A DNA stretch of 8,509 bases from Stomatobaculum longum (GTDB lineage Bacteria > Bacillota > Clostridia > Lachnospirales > Lachnospiraceae). Positions 7,541-8,509 of the stretch are shown here, piece after piece. Each line of letters starts with the position of its first letter. Within the stretch, counting starts at the first letter, position 1. The stretch lies in the NCBI GenBank assembly GCA_905370385.1, contig CAJPKN010000063.1, forward strand, positions 1-8,509. Direction: 5' to 3'. A program made the position numbers and the translations under genes. Below the pieces are notes generated by a model. The model did not search any database and was not told the origin of the DNA. It saw nothing but the letters and a program-made list of their open reading frames with translations.

Positions 7541-8509
7541 GAAGTTGAAATAAATGAACGGATTGTAACCGCCCTTTGCGAGAATTGCGATGGAAAACAC
7601 CATACAAGCACCGAGCCCGATGACGTAAATCGCACCGCAACTTCGGTAGAAAATCTCATGTCCCTCGCTGTCTTCGGTCTTTTCCAAGATATAGTTTCGA
7701 AGCGGAAGTGCGCACAGCACCGCTGCAATCAACGAAATACCGTACTCCTTTAGGAACATGACAACCGCAGGACTGTAGAAACCGTTTCCGCCGAGCCCGA
7801 AGAGATCCGCAAAAAAGAGGGACATCTGCTCTCCCGTCTCGCAACGGAATATCACCATGGCAAATACGGTCGCGACAACCACATAGACATGGCGCAACAC
7901 TTCATGTCCCTCTCTCTCATCGAGCCGGAACGCAATCTCAAATACGATTAAGATAAAGAAGTAGAGTCCCCACCAGATGTAGGTCCAGTTCGCGCCGTGC
8001 CAAAGTCCGGTTAAAAGCCAGACTATAAAGAGGTTACGAATCATCACATCTTTCTTTTTGGTGTTGGCTCCGCCGAGCGGTTTGTAGACATATTGACTGA
8101 ACCAAGAAGCCAAGCTGATGTGCCAGCGCGTCATGAATTCGCGGATGGAACGACTCACAAAGGGATAACGGAAATTTTCCGAGAAACGGAACCCGAACAT
8201 AAGGCCAAGACCGATCGCCATATCGGAATATGCACTGAAGTCGTAATAGAGCTGGAACATATAGCTCACGGCCCCGAGCCAAGCAAGCAGCATAGGCACC
8301 GGGATAGAGGTATCGCCTCCCTTGGTCAGGTTAAATACCGTGTCGGCAATGACCGCGAGGTTATTTGCAATCAGTATCTTTTTGCAGAAACCCTCCGAAA
8401 AGCGGCAGATGCCTTCCGTCAACATCGTGAAATCCGTGCGTCGATTTTTGATCTGTTCCGCGATTGCCGAATATTTGACAATGGGACCTGCAATAAACTG
8501 CGGGAAGAA
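7538..8509 (-). CDS. MBOAT O-acyltransferase, AlgI/DltB type, 5' end cut by window edge
   Basis: The frame is open from the right edge to the TAA at 7540-7538, giving 323 visible residues. The ATG at 8425 is internal, because the 28 residues before it read as classic MBOAT sequence (FFPQFIAGPIVKY). About 150 N-terminal residues should lie outside the window. In visible-fragment numbering the hallmarks are FPQFIAGPIVKY (2-13), FQLYYDFSAYSDMAIG (85-100), RWHISLASW (128-136) and TGLWHGANWTYIWWG (167-181), with the catalytic His171 and second conserved His130, then the terminal NPFIYFNF. Multiple hydrophobic helices span the fragment. This family takes acetyl from a cytosolic donor and moves it through the membrane to an extracellular acceptor enzyme, here the adjacent DHHW protein. 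DltB-type D-alanylation is an alternative, but no dltA/dltC-like gene is visible, and the DHHW partner argues for polysaccharide acetylation. Confidence 0.95.
   Translation of the reverse strand, partial: FFPQFIAGPIVKYSAIAEQIKNRRTDFTMLTEGICRFSEGFCKKILIANNLAVIADTVFNLTKGGDTSIPVPMLLAWLGAVSYMFQLYYDFSAYSDMAIGLGLMFGFRFSENFRYPFVSRSIREFMTRWHISLASWFSQYVYKPLGGANTKKKDVMIRNLFIVWLLTGLWHGANWTYIWWGLYFFILIVFEIAFRLDEREGHEVLRHVYVVVATVFAMVIFRCETGEQMSLFFADLFGLGGNGFYSPAVVMFLKEYGISLIAAVLCALPLRNYILEKTEDSEGHEIFYRSCGAIYVIGLGACMVFSIAILAKGGYNPFIYFNF

Noticed and set aside
7538..8425. MBOAT gene starting at the ATG at 8425
   Set aside because: The same frame continues upstream to the window edge with conserved MBOAT sequence (FFPQFIAGPIVKY), so this Met is internal and the gene is truncated by the edge.
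7538..8509. DltB of a teichoic-acid D-alanylation operon
   Set aside because: No dltA, dltC or dltD gene is visible, and the partner is a DHHW acetyltransferase beside a cellulose synthase.
1..8509. Mobile elements, tRNA/rRNA genes, CRISPR arrays, internal promoters or terminators
   Set aside because: Coding sequence fills the window nearly end to end; no transposase, inverted repeats, repeat-spacer pattern or intergenic hairpin with T-run was seen.

Overview
The window is a single compact, co-directional gene block: seven protein genes, all on the minus strand (transcribed from the right edge to the left), with gaps of 2-19 bp or a 4-bp overlap and no intergenic region long enough for an internal promoter or terminator. 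Roughly balanced base composition, purine-rich Shine-Dalgarno sites, protein styles typical of Clostridia (AlgI-type MBOAT ending in NPFIYFNF, DHHW protein, VTC/DUF4956/CotH set, a GH5 resembling Bacillus/Clostridium endoglucanases) and the absence of Gram-negative outer-membrane parts (no BcsC-like porin, no GH8 BcsZ) point to a Firmicute, probably a Lachnospiraceae-like clostridium. The genus cannot be fixed from this sequence.

Layout in transcription order: (1) an MBOAT O-acyltransferase of the AlgI/DltB type, cut at its N-terminus by the right edge; (2) a DHHW/AlgX-like SGNH-fold acetyltransferase; (3) a VTC-domain (polyphosphate polymerase type) cytosolic protein; (4) a DUF4956 membrane protein; (5) a CotH-type extracellular kinase-fold protein with transmembrane segments at both ends; (6) a BcsA-like processive GT2 cellulose synthase with a C-terminal c-di-GMP-binding PilZ domain; (7) a secreted GH5 endoglucanase, cut at its C-terminus by the left edge.

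Together these read as a Gram-positive exopolysaccharide operon: genes 6 and 7 make, extrude and trim a cellulose-like beta-1,4-glucan under c-di-GMP control, and genes 1 and 2 could O-acetylate the polymer outside the membrane, by analogy with the Pseudomonas Wss acetylated-cellulose and alginate systems. The middle trio (VTC, DUF4956, CotH) has no established place in cellulose synthesis. Its position between the acetylation and synthase pairs is the most interesting feature and suggests a phosphate-related tailoring, anchoring or regulatory step. A BcsB-like co-polymerase is not present in the window. The operon start (promoter) and end (terminator) lie outside both edges.
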